Assembly (NCBI RefSeq): GCF_900111795.1
Contig: NZ_FOJQ01000017.1
Location: 1-46,259, forward strand
Reading direction: 5' to 3'
DNA length: 46,259 nucleotides
From: Anoxybacillus pushchinoensis
Lineage (GTDB): Bacteria; Bacillota; Bacilli; Bacillales; Anoxybacillaceae
The position numbers were made by a program, and so were the translations under genes. Below are positions 40,263 to 46,259 of the stretch, piece after piece (within the stretch, counting starts at the first letter, position 1; every line of letters starts with the position of its first letter). Below the pieces are notes generated by a model. That model saw only the letters and a list, made by a program, of their open reading frames with translations. It ran no database searches and was not told the origin of the DNA.

Positions 40263-40703
40263 ATGAGAGTTGTCGTTCAGCGGGCGAAAGATGCGAAAGT
40301 TACTGTCGGTGGTGAAGTCGTAGGAGCGATCGATTTCGGCCTTGTATTGTTAGTCGGTATTACGCATGATGATACGGTTGAAGACGCAGCATTTGTCGCC
40401 GACAAAATTGCCCACTTACGCATATTTGAAGATGAACATGGAAAAATGAACGTGTCGCTTTTAGATGTTGGCGGATCGATTTTATCAATTTCCCAATTCA
40501 CGTTGTATGGGGACTGCCGTAAAGGGAGAAGACCGAACTTTATGGATGCCGCAAAACCGGAGCATGCGAAACAAATATATGAAGCATTGAACGAACAATT
40601 ACGCCAAAAAGGAATTCGGGTGGAAACGGGCATATTCGGAGCGATGATGGATGTACAACTGACAAACGTTGGCCCGGTGACGCTTATTGTTGAAAGCAAA
40701 TAG
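40263..40703 (+). CDS. dtd: D-aminoacyl-tRNA deacylase
   Basis: Hydrolyses D-amino acids from mischarged tRNA. 146 residues starting [15 protein letters not shown], with the S-Q-F-T-L-Y-G-D active-site motif (near 78-85) and the T-N-V-G-P-V-T-L segment, which contains the cross-subunit Gly-Pro. Start ATG has AGAAAGGGTTG upstream. Follows relA as in Bacillus subtilis; probably same transcript, ended by the hairpin at 40704. Confidence 0.97.
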   Translation: MRVVVQRAKDAKVTVGGEVVGAIDFGLVLLVGITHDDTVEDAAFVADKIAHLRIFEDEHGKMNVSLLDVGGSILSISQFTLYGDCRKGRRPNFMDAAKPEHAKQIYEALNEQLRQKGIRVETGIFGAMMDVQLTNVGPVTLIVESK

Positions 40704-40740
40704 AAACCGAGCTCTCCTGTGGGACGAGCTCGGTTTTTTT
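40704..40740 (+). terminator. Strong terminator after dtd
   Basis: Eleven-bp stem AAACCGAGCTC (40704-40714) / GAGCTCGGTTT (40726-40736), extended by TCC/GGA inside, tetraloop TGTG, T run. Confidence 0.92.
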
Positions 40741-40912
40741 ATCCTCGCGCTAAATGTTTCTTTAGTTTTTGGATATCGCGAAGAGAAAGTCCGAATTCGG
40801 AGGCGAGTTCAAACGATGTCAAGTCGTTTTCTTTTTGAATAAATGAATGAAAGTCGACGTGCATAAGCGGTGATTGCGTATGAATAAATTCCCCTTTTTC
40901 GCTATGACGCAT
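40739..40912 (-). CDS. Small putative helix-turn-helix protein (57 aa)
   Basis: Antisense frame of 57 codons starting ATG at 40912, with a strong ribosome binding site (AAAGGAG, 40920-40926) 7 nt away and a TAA stop next to the dtd terminator. It begins MRHSEKGEFIHTQSPLMHVDF, and its C-terminal half reads L-T-S-F-E-L-A-S-E-F-G-L-S-L-R-D-I-Q-K-L-K-K-H-L, a convincing helix-turn-helix of the sigma-region-4/LuxR-like shape. Occupies the same slot as the small gene yrzK of Bacillus subtilis (between dtd and the amidase gene), which I recall by position only. Likely a real short gene; function unknown. Confidence 0.75.
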   Translation of the reverse strand: MRHSEKGEFIHTQSPLMHVDFHSFIQKENDLTSFELASEFGLSLRDIQKLKKHLARG

Positions 40913-41044
40913 AACGAATCTCCTTTCGTGTCACATGTCGTTCGTATTATTCCCAATTTTTCTACCTTTTCATTCAAAGAAGGATTTTTTTTCTTTATGA
41001 AGAAATAAAGTAGCGACTATCGACAACGTAGGGGGATGTACAGC

Positions 41045-42292
41045 ATGAAAAAAACGTTCGTGGCTTCATTGTTCATTTGTTGTTGTTTCTTGATGATCGT
41101 TCAAACAGCATCAGCAGCAATGAACGTGCGCATCGTTGTTGACCGATTAAACGTACGAACAGGTCCGGGATTGACATTTCCGGTGCAAGGAAAAGTAGCG
41201 AAAGGAAAGCAATATGCTGTCGTTCAAAAGCGAGGGGAATGGCTGCAAATTCGGCTCGCTTCGAATCGGACAGGTTGGGTGTACGGCAAATACGTGCAAA
41301 TGCAAAACGAACAGATGGAAAAGAAAAAACAAACACAACAACTTGTTGTATGCCAAGCAGACGGATTACGACTTCGTAAAGGACCAGGAACGATGTATGC
41401 GATCATCGGGTATGTCAATCGTAACGAAAAAGGAACGGCAACGATGATACAAGGGGATTGGATGTATGTGCGTTGGGATGGAAAAGAAGGTTGGGTGCAT
41501 CGATCATACATAACAAATGTTGAAAAAGACACAGAACAAAATACATACGTCCAAATGTTATATGACAATACAAATATTCGTTCTGCTGCTTCAACACAGT
41601 CCTCTATCATTACTAAAGCAAAACGTGGCGACCAGTTTGCAGTCATTCGAAAAGAAGGACGATGGTACGTCATACAAGTAGATGCACAAACGATCGGTTA
41701 TGTCGCAGAATGGATCGTTCAAGTAACAAAGAAACCTGCGCCTTCTCAAAAAACGATTGTAGGGAAAACGATTGTCATTGACGCAGGACATGGTGGAAAA
41801 GATTATGGGGCGACTGGAGTCAACGGAACAATCGAAAAAATGTTAACATTACAAACTGCGCTATTGCTTAGCGAAAAGCTAAAACAGCGAGGGGTAAACG
41901 TCATTTTAACGCGTGCCAACGATCGCTTTTTATCGTTAAGTGAAAGAGTTCAAGTTGCGGCGAGAAATAAAGCGGATGCGTTCGTTAGCATTCATTACGA
42001 CAGCGCATTAAACCGGACGGCAAACGGATTAACGATATACTACTATAAACAAATGGACCGATCGCTCGCAGATGCGCTTTTTGAACCGCTCAGTCGATTA
42101 ACAGGCATTCAACAGCGTGGCGTTCGCGTAGGTAACTACCATGTTTTACGGGAAAATAGCCGCCCTTCTGTACTGCTTGAGCTTGGCTATTTAAGCCATC
42201 CGAATGAGGAATTGTTCGTCGCGTCATCGACATATCAACAAGCAGCAACCGAAGCGATCTGTAATGGCTTGCTTCGCTATTTTGAAAAATGA
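41045..42292 (+). CDS. N-acetylmuramoyl-L-alanine amidase with SH3b repeats
   Basis: Secreted peptidoglycan amidase, 415 residues from ATG 41045 (AGGGGG at 41030-41034; an ATG at 41036 touches it). Signal peptide 1-24 ending A-S-A. Three bacterial SH3 repeats (about 27-86, 100-158, 168-226), each with a L-N-V-R/L-R-x-G-P-G-type motif, bind cell wall. The amidase_3 domain (240-412) has H249, E263, H317 and E379 as zinc/catalytic residues. Similar in place and layout to Bacillus subtilis yrvJ. Probable autolysin. Confidence 0.93.
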   Translation: MKKTFVASLFICCCFLMIVQTASAAMNVRIVVDRLNVRTGPGLTFPVQGKVAKGKQYAVVQKRGEWLQIRLASNRTGWVYGKYVQMQNEQMEKKKQTQQLVVCQADGLRLRKGPGTMYAIIGYVNRNEKGTATMIQGDWMYVRWDGKEGWVHRSYITNVEKDTEQNTYVQMLYDNTNIRSAASTQSSIITKAKRGDQFAVIRKEGRWYVIQVDAQTIGYVAEWIVQVTKKPAPSQKTIVGKTIVIDAGHGGKDYGATGVNGTIEKMLTLQTALLLSEKLKQRGVNVILTRANDRFLSLSERVQVAARNKADAFVSIHYDSALNRTANGLTIYYYKQMDRSLADALFEPLSRLTGIQQRGVRVGNYHVLRENSRPSVLLELGYLSHPNEELFVASSTYQQAATEAICNGLLRYFEK

Positions 42293-42300
42293 AGGTCGTC

Positions 42301-42329
42301 TTGACAAATGGTTTGTTCATACGTAATAT
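42301..42329 (+). promoter_or_regulatory. Sigma-A promoter of hisS-aspS
   Basis: TTGACA (42301-42306), 17-bp spacer, TAATAT (42324-42329), 8 nt after the amidase stop. Confidence 0.82.
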
Positions 42330-42336
42330 AAAAAGA

Positions 42337-42597
42337 AAATTCAACATCTCGCCGATGATGGAGAAAAGTAGTTAAGAGTACACATGGACAGAGAGGAAAT
42401 GCCATAGGCTGGAAGCATTTCTCCATGATGACTTAACGAACGAACACTCCGTAGGTTTCTCTTTGAACGCGTCAGTTAGTAGGAGAGAACGCTTTCCGGG
42501 CGTTATCGGATGAAAGTGGAAGCATGCGCTTCAACTAGGGTGGCACCACGGGAACTCGTCTCTCGTCCCTAATTTATTAGGGGTGGGAGATTTTTAT
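42337..42597 (+). ncRNA. T-box leader of hisS-aspS
   Basis: tRNA-sensing riboswitch in the 5' UTR. Stem I is seen as GTTAAG/CTTAAC (42371-42376/42432-42437), CATGG/CCATG (42383-42387/42423-42427) and GAAATGC/GCATTTC (42396-42402/42415-42421), with AGTA and AGAGAGG-type bulges. The T-box AGGGTGGCACCACGGG is at 42537-42552. The leader ends in a terminator (about 42558-42596) with T5. The T-box tetranucleotide TGGC pairs with a tRNA ending GCCA, i.e. discriminator G73, as in tRNA-Asp; tRNA-His has C73. Aspartate codons GAT/GAC lie at 42427-42432 in the specifier side of stem I. Confidence 0.9.
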
Positions 42598-42625
42598 TTG
42601 CATAAAAACTGAAGGAGGGAAACAT

Positions 42626-43897
42626 ATGTCGTTTCAAATTCCGCGCGGAACGCAAGATATATTGCCAGCTCAAGCAGCAAAATGGCAATATATTGAACAC
42701 ATTGCGCGCGAACTTTGCCGTCGCTATAACTATCAAGAAATTCGCACACCGATTTTCGAGCATACAGAACTATTTTTGCGCGGTGTTGGCGATACAACCG
42801 ATATCGTTCAAAAAGAAATGTACACGTTTGAAGACCGCGGCGGTCGGAGTTTAACGCTTCGCCCAGAAGGAACGGCAGCAGTCGTTCGTTCATTTGTAGA
42901 AAATAAAATGTACGGGTATCCGAATCAGCCAGTCAAACTGTACTATATGGGGCCGATGTTTCGTTATGAGCGTCCGCAAGCTGGTCGTTTCCGCCAGTTC
43001 GTGCAATTTGGTGTTGAAGCGCTCGGAAGCAACGATCCTGCGATTGATGCGGAAGTGATTGCTTTAGCGATCGATATATATCGTTCGCTCGGATTGAAAA
43101 AGTTAAAGCTCGTTATCAACAGCTTAGGTGACGTTGAAAGTAGAAAAGCGCATCGCCAAGCGCTCATCGATCATTTCCAACCTCGCATTCATGAGTTTTG
43201 TGATGATTGCCAAGCGCGGTTACATAAAAATCCAATGCGTATTTTAGATTGTAAAAAAGACCGTGAACATGAATTGATGTGCACCGCCCCATCGATTTTA
43301 GATTACTTAAATGAACAATCGTACACGTATTTTAATAAAGTGCAAATGTATTTACGAAAGCTTGGCATCGCATTTGAAGTCGATTCACGGCTTGTGCGCG
43401 GTTTAGACTATTACAATCATACCGCATTTGAAATTATGAGCGAGGCAGAAGGATTTGGCGCCATTACGACGCTATGCGGCGGTGGGCGTTATAACGGTCT
43501 CGTTCAAGAAATTGGCGGACCTGAAACGCCAGGGATCGGATTCGCTTTAAGCATTGAGCGCTTGCTTGCTGCATTAGAGGCCGAGGGCATTTCGTTACCG
43601 ATTTCAGAAGGAATTGACTGTTATGTTGTAGCTTTAGGTGAACAAGCGAAAGAAGAAGCGGTTGCGCTCGTTGCTGCGCTACGTAAAGAAGGCATTTCGG
43701 CAGAAAAAGATTATCAAGATCGAAAAGTGAAAGCACAGCTTAAAGCTGCCGACCGTTTACATGCGACGTATGTTGCAATTTTAGGTGAAGATGAATTGCG
43801 AAAAGGTGTCATTAACGTAAAACATATGGCAACGGGAGAACAGCAGGAAGTATCGCTTGATACATTTATTTCTCATATGAAAAACGCATTGCAATAG
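42626..43897 (+). CDS. hisS: Histidyl-tRNA synthetase
   Basis: Class II synthetase, 423 residues from ATG 42626 (GAAGGAGGG, 42611-42619). Begins [13 protein letters not shown]; motif 2 is around [18 protein letters not shown]; the histidine-A signature L-V-R-G-L-D-Y-Y is near residue 259 and motif 3 [11 protein letters not shown] near 305. The C-terminal anticodon-binding domain covers about 325-420. Controlled by the T-box leader together with aspS. Confidence 0.98.
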   Translation: MSFQIPRGTQDILPAQAAKWQYIEHIARELCRRYNYQEIRTPIFEHTELFLRGVGDTTDIVQKEMYTFEDRGGRSLTLRPEGTAAVVRSFVENKMYGYPNQPVKLYYMGPMFRYERPQAGRFRQFVQFGVEALGSNDPAIDAEVIALAIDIYRSLGLKKLKLVINSLGDVESRKAHRQALIDHFQPRIHEFCDDCQARLHKNPMRILDCKKDREHELMCTAPSILDYLNEQSYTYFNKVQMYLRKLGIAFEVDSRLVRGLDYYNHTAFEIMSEAEGFGAITTLCGGGRYNGLVQEIGGPETPGIGFALSIERLLAALEAEGISLPISEGIDCYVVALGEQAKEEAVALVAALRKEGISAEKDYQDRKVKAQLKAADRLHATYVAILGEDELRKGVINVKHMATGEQQEVSLDTFISHMKNALQ

Positions 43898-43908
43898 GAG
43901 GGGAAAAT

Positions 43909-45687
43909 ATGTTTGGAAGGACGCATTATTGTGGAGAAGTGACGGATAAAGCAATCGGTCAAACGGTCCGTTTAAAAGGATGGGTACAAAATCGCCGCGA
44001 TTTAGGTGGGTTAATTTTTATTGATTTGCGCGATCGGACGGGCATCGTGCAAATTGTATTTAGTCCGGATGTATCAAAAGAAGCATTACAAGTAGCAGAA
44101 AAAATTCGTAGCGAATATGTACTAGACGTAGAAGGAACGGTCGTACGTCGCGAAGAAGGACAAGTAAATCACAATTTACCGACAGGGACGGTTGAGGTGC
44201 ATGCAACGCACGTCACAATTTTAAGTAAAGCAAAAACGCCGCCATTTCCGATTTCAGATAAAACAGATGTATCCGAAGACGTTCGCTTAAAATATCGCTA
44301 CTTAGATTTGCGTCGCCCGGTGATGTTCCAGACGTTTCAAATGCGCCATCAAGTAACGAAAGCGATTCGCGACTTTTTAGACGAAGAAGGTTTTTTAGAA
44401 GTAGAAACGCCAATTTTAACGAAAAGTACGCCAGAAGGGGCGCGCGATTACTTAGTGCCGAGCCGTGTACATCCAGGCGAGTTTTATGCGTTGCCACAAT
44501 CGCCGCAAATTTTTAAACAATTATTAATGGTCGCTGGCTTTGAACGATATTATCAAATCGCTCGTTGTTTCCGCGATGAAGATTTACGTGCTGATCGTCA
44601 ACCAGAATTTACACAAGTCGATATTGAAACATCGTTTATGAGTCAAGACGATATTTTAGCAATGATCGAGCGAATGATGGCGCGCGTCATGAAAGTCGCA
44701 AAAGGAGTCGACATCTCTATTCCGTTCCCGCGCATGTCATACGATGAAGCGATTGCGCGTTACGGTTCGGACAAGCCAGATACGCGTTTTGGACTTGAGC
44801 TTGTTGATTTATCCGAGCAAGTGAAAGATTGCGGGTTTAAAGTGTTTGCAAGCGCGGTGCAAAACGGCGGACAAGTGAAGGCGATCAATGTGAAAGGTGC
44901 AGCGGATAAATATTCGCGTAAAGATATTGATGCGCTAACGGAATATGTCGCTCGTTATGGAGCAAAAGGATTAGCTTGGTTGAAAGTTGAAGCAGACGGC
45001 TTAAAAGGACCAATTGCTAAGTTTTTCAATGAAGATGAACAAAAACAAATGATGCAAACACTTGAAGCAGAAACGGGTGACTTATTGTTATTTGTCGCTG
45101 ATAAAAAATCGGTTGTTGCCGATGCGCTTGGTGCATTGCGTTCAAAGTTAGGAAAAGATTTACAGTTGATTGACGAATCAGCGTTTCATTTCTTATGGAT
45201 TACAGATTGGCCACTATTTGAATACGACGAAGAAGAAGGTCGTTATTATGCAGCGCATCATCCGTTTACGATGCCTGTTCGTGAAGATGTGCCAAAATTT
45301 GAAACAGACCCAGCGAGCGTTCGAGCGCAAGCATACGATCTTGTGTTAAATGGATACGAATTAGGAGGAGGATCCCTCCGCATTTTCGAACGCGATATAC
45401 AAGAAAAAATGTTTACAGCACTTGGTTTTACAGAACAACAAGCGCGCGAACAGTTCGGTTTCTTGCTTGAGGCGTTTGAATACGGCACTCCTCCGCATGG
45501 CGGCATCGCGCTCGGCTTAGACCGGCTTGTCATGTTGCTTGCGGGGCGTTCGAATTTACGTGATACAATCGCCTTCCCGAAAACAGCAAGCGCGAGCTGT
45601 TTGTTAACGGAAGCGCCAAGCGCAGTAAGTGAAGCACAACTAGACGAGCTGCGTTTGCGTGTGAAAGACGTTCAAAAAGCAGACTAA
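43909..45687 (+). CDS. aspS: Aspartyl-tRNA synthetase
   Basis: Class IIb synthetase, 592 residues, eleven nt after hisS (TAGGAGGGG). N-terminal OB anticodon-binding domain (1-105), catalytic domain with the bacterial GAD insertion (about 290-415) and motifs [18 protein letters not shown] (motif 2) and G-L-D-R-L-V-M-L-L (motif 3). Long bacterial type; whether it is discriminating or non-discriminating is not evident. Read from the hisS promoter through the T-box. Confidence 0.98.
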   Translation: MFGRTHYCGEVTDKAIGQTVRLKGWVQNRRDLGGLIFIDLRDRTGIVQIVFSPDVSKEALQVAEKIRSEYVLDVEGTVVRREEGQVNHNLPTGTVEVHATHVTILSKAKTPPFPISDKTDVSEDVRLKYRYLDLRRPVMFQTFQMRHQVTKAIRDFLDEEGFLEVETPILTKSTPEGARDYLVPSRVHPGEFYALPQSPQIFKQLLMVAGFERYYQIARCFRDEDLRADRQPEFTQVDIETSFMSQDDILAMIERMMARVMKVAKGVDISIPFPRMSYDEAIARYGSDKPDTRFGLELVDLSEQVKDCGFKVFASAVQNGGQVKAINVKGAADKYSRKDIDALTEYVARYGAKGLAWLKVEADGLKGPIAKFFNEDEQKQMMQTLEAETGDLLLFVADKKSVVADALGALRSKLGKDLQLIDESAFHFLWITDWPLFEYDEEEGRYYAAHHPFTMPVREDVPKFETDPASVRAQAYDLVLNGYELGGGSLRIFERDIQEKMFTALGFTEQQAREQFGFLLEAFEYGTPPHGGIALGLDRLVMLLAGRSNLRDTIAFPKTASASCLLTEAPSAVSEAQLDELRLRVKDVQKAD

Positions 45688-45697
45688 ATTTGTGACG

Positions 45698-45726
45698 TTG
45701 CAAAACGATCGAAAGTGTGTTAACAT
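45698..45726 (+). promoter_or_regulatory. Promoter of 6S RNA
   Basis: TTGCAA (45698-45703), 17-bp spacer, TAACAT (45721-45726), placing transcription start at about 45733-45738. Confidence 0.65.
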
Positions 45727-45737
45727 ACAAATAACAC

Positions 45738-45930
45738 GAAGTCCTGATGTGTTTGTCGTATCACCTATTGTTTTGACCGAACAATGTGTGATACGGGAGC
45801 TCGGGTTTTCAGGTGGCGTACATGCCTCATTTACATACCGAGGACGTACAAAAGCTTGAAACAGGGCACCCACCTGTGAGAGAGCGGGTTCAAAACAAAG
45901 GCCATCAGCGACGGCACGATTGGGACTACA
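45738..45930 (+). ncRNA. bsrA: 6S RNA (6S-1 / BsrA type)
   Basis: Global regulator RNA that mimics an open promoter and traps sigma-A RNA polymerase. Between aspS and the next gene, the position of bsrA in Bacillus subtilis. The rod is supported by nested long-range helices: AGTCC with GGACT (45740-45744/45923-45927), GTTTTGA with TCAAAAC (45770-45776/45890-45896) and CAGGTGG with CCACCTG (45810-45816/45870-45876). The 5' part AAGTCCTGATGTGTT and the TTTTGACCGAACA segment match what is known of 6S-1. Ends are approximate; a long terminator follows at 45948. Confidence 0.85.
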
Positions 45931-45947
45931 GAAACAAAAACGAATAA

Positions 45948-45992
45948 AGCCTTGACGTAAAGAACATGCTTTACGTCAAGGCTTTTTTTGTG
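45948..45992 (+). terminator. Terminator of the 6S RNA gene
   Basis: Perfect 15-bp stem (45948-45962 with 45969-45983), 6-nt loop AACATG, then T7. Confidence 0.93.
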
Positions 45993-46035
45993 TCACAATG
46001 CATGTATATCCGATTGAAGCGTTTGTGTCCGCACT

Positions 46036-46055
46036 CTCGTGACTTTAGTCATGAG
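46036..46055 (+). repeat. Imperfect hairpin near the left end of the IS200/IS605 element
   Basis: CTCGTGAC (46036-46043) pairs with GTCATGAG (46048-46055) with one G-U pair, loop TTTA. IS200/IS605 ends carry such subterminal hairpins for TnpA; the exact element boundary is not visible. Confidence 0.5.
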
Positions 46056-46155
46056 TAAGGACGTTAACATATGTTATTTATAATGTGGCTATAAAACCAG
46101 ATAAAATCTTGATTTTCACTCATACACATGTTACCCTACAATTAGGTGATAATAT

Positions 46156-46259
46156 ATGGCAAAAATACACTACGGACGAGGTTATGTCTATTCTATTCAA
46201 TATCATATCGTATGGTGTGTGAAATATAGACGCAAAATATTAACTGACAAAATAGAACA
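46156..46259 (+). mobile_element. tnpA: IS200/IS605-family transposase TnpA, N-terminal part (cut by window edge)
   Basis: ATG 46156 with AGGTGAT (46144-46150) upstream opens a frame that runs off the window after 34 codons. It begins MAKIHYGRGYVYSIQYHIVW and continues with C-V-K-Y-R-R-K-I-L, the typical N-terminus of Y1 HUH single-strand transposases (Y-S-I-x-x-H-I-V-W-x-x-K-Y-R-R). The HUH and catalytic Tyr lie beyond the edge, so intactness and any tnpB partner cannot be judged. It sits just after the 6S RNA terminator. Confidence 0.85.

Noticed and set aside
40913-41044. Promoters in the gap between the small HTH gene and the amidase
   Set aside because: AT-rich sequence with several weak matches but no pair of boxes good enough on either strand.
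46060-46155. Own promoter for tnpA (TTGATT with TACAAT)
   Set aside because: Spacing between the boxes is about 22 bp, too long for sigma-A.

Overview
The window comes from the chromosome of an endospore-forming, low-to-moderate GC member of the Bacillaceae. Protein similarity and the comC-spoIIB-maf-radC-mre-min-spoIVF-rplU to hisS-aspS gene order point to Anoxybacillus or a close Geobacillus relative (an inference: no 16S rRNA gene lies in the window). The many sporulation genes (spoIIB, spoIVFA, spoIVFB, spo0B, safA, a coxA-like gene, bofC, spoVB) make a spore former certain. Nearly everything is on the + strand; exceptions are an IS66-type transposase fragment at the left edge, niaR-nifS, a small membrane-protein gene, spoVB and a 57-codon gene near 40.8 kb.

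Layout. 1-260: 5' end of an IS66-family transposase gene, reading out of the window. 330-2633: what is left of a type IV pilus cluster (prepilin, prepilin peptidase, a pilM-pilO deletion scar, second prepilin). 2740-10627: spoIIB, maf, radC, mreBCD, minCD and spoIVFA-spoIVFB, covering cell shape, division-site selection and the sigma-K checkpoint. 10624-11723: promoter, L21 leader and rplU-prp-rpmA. 11816-15016: spo0B, obgE, pheB, pheA. 15028-22172: the NAD block, niaR-nifS divergent from nadBCA, then safA and nadE. 22251-29850: coxA-like lipoprotein, yebC, bofC, ruvAB, DUF2905, queA, tgt, yajC, a YrzE-like protein and a DUF421 protein. 29851-37946: spoVB, comN, secDF, a cation diffusion facilitator, recJ, apt. 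38050-45687: relA, dtd, a small HTH-like gene, an SH3b-amidase, and hisS-aspS behind a T-box. 45.7-46.0 kb: 6S RNA. 46156-end: start of an IS200/IS605 TnpA gene.

The genes form several coherent modules. mreBCD/minCD build and position the envelope and septum machinery; SpoIVFA, SpoIVFB and BofC belong to the same sigma-K processing pathway; SpoIIB, SafA, CoxA and SpoVB act in septum, coat and cortex formation. NiaR, NifS, NadB, NadA, NadC and NadE cover NAD synthesis from aspartate except the NadD step. YajC and SecDF serve the Sec translocon. QueA and Tgt make queuosine. RuvAB, RecJ and RadC relate to DNA repair. RNA-level control is visible as an L21 leader, a T-box that appears to read tRNA-Asp, many Rho-independent terminators and 6S RNA.

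I found no convincing wholly new system. The most interesting points are the natural deletion that fuses pilM to the end of pilO beside an IS66 element, the composite hairpin that ends nadE and holds the ribosome binding site of the next gene, the double palindrome in the nifS-nadB promoter region, the placement of nadE inside the safA-coxA pair, and the aspartate (not histidine) signature of the hisS T-box.
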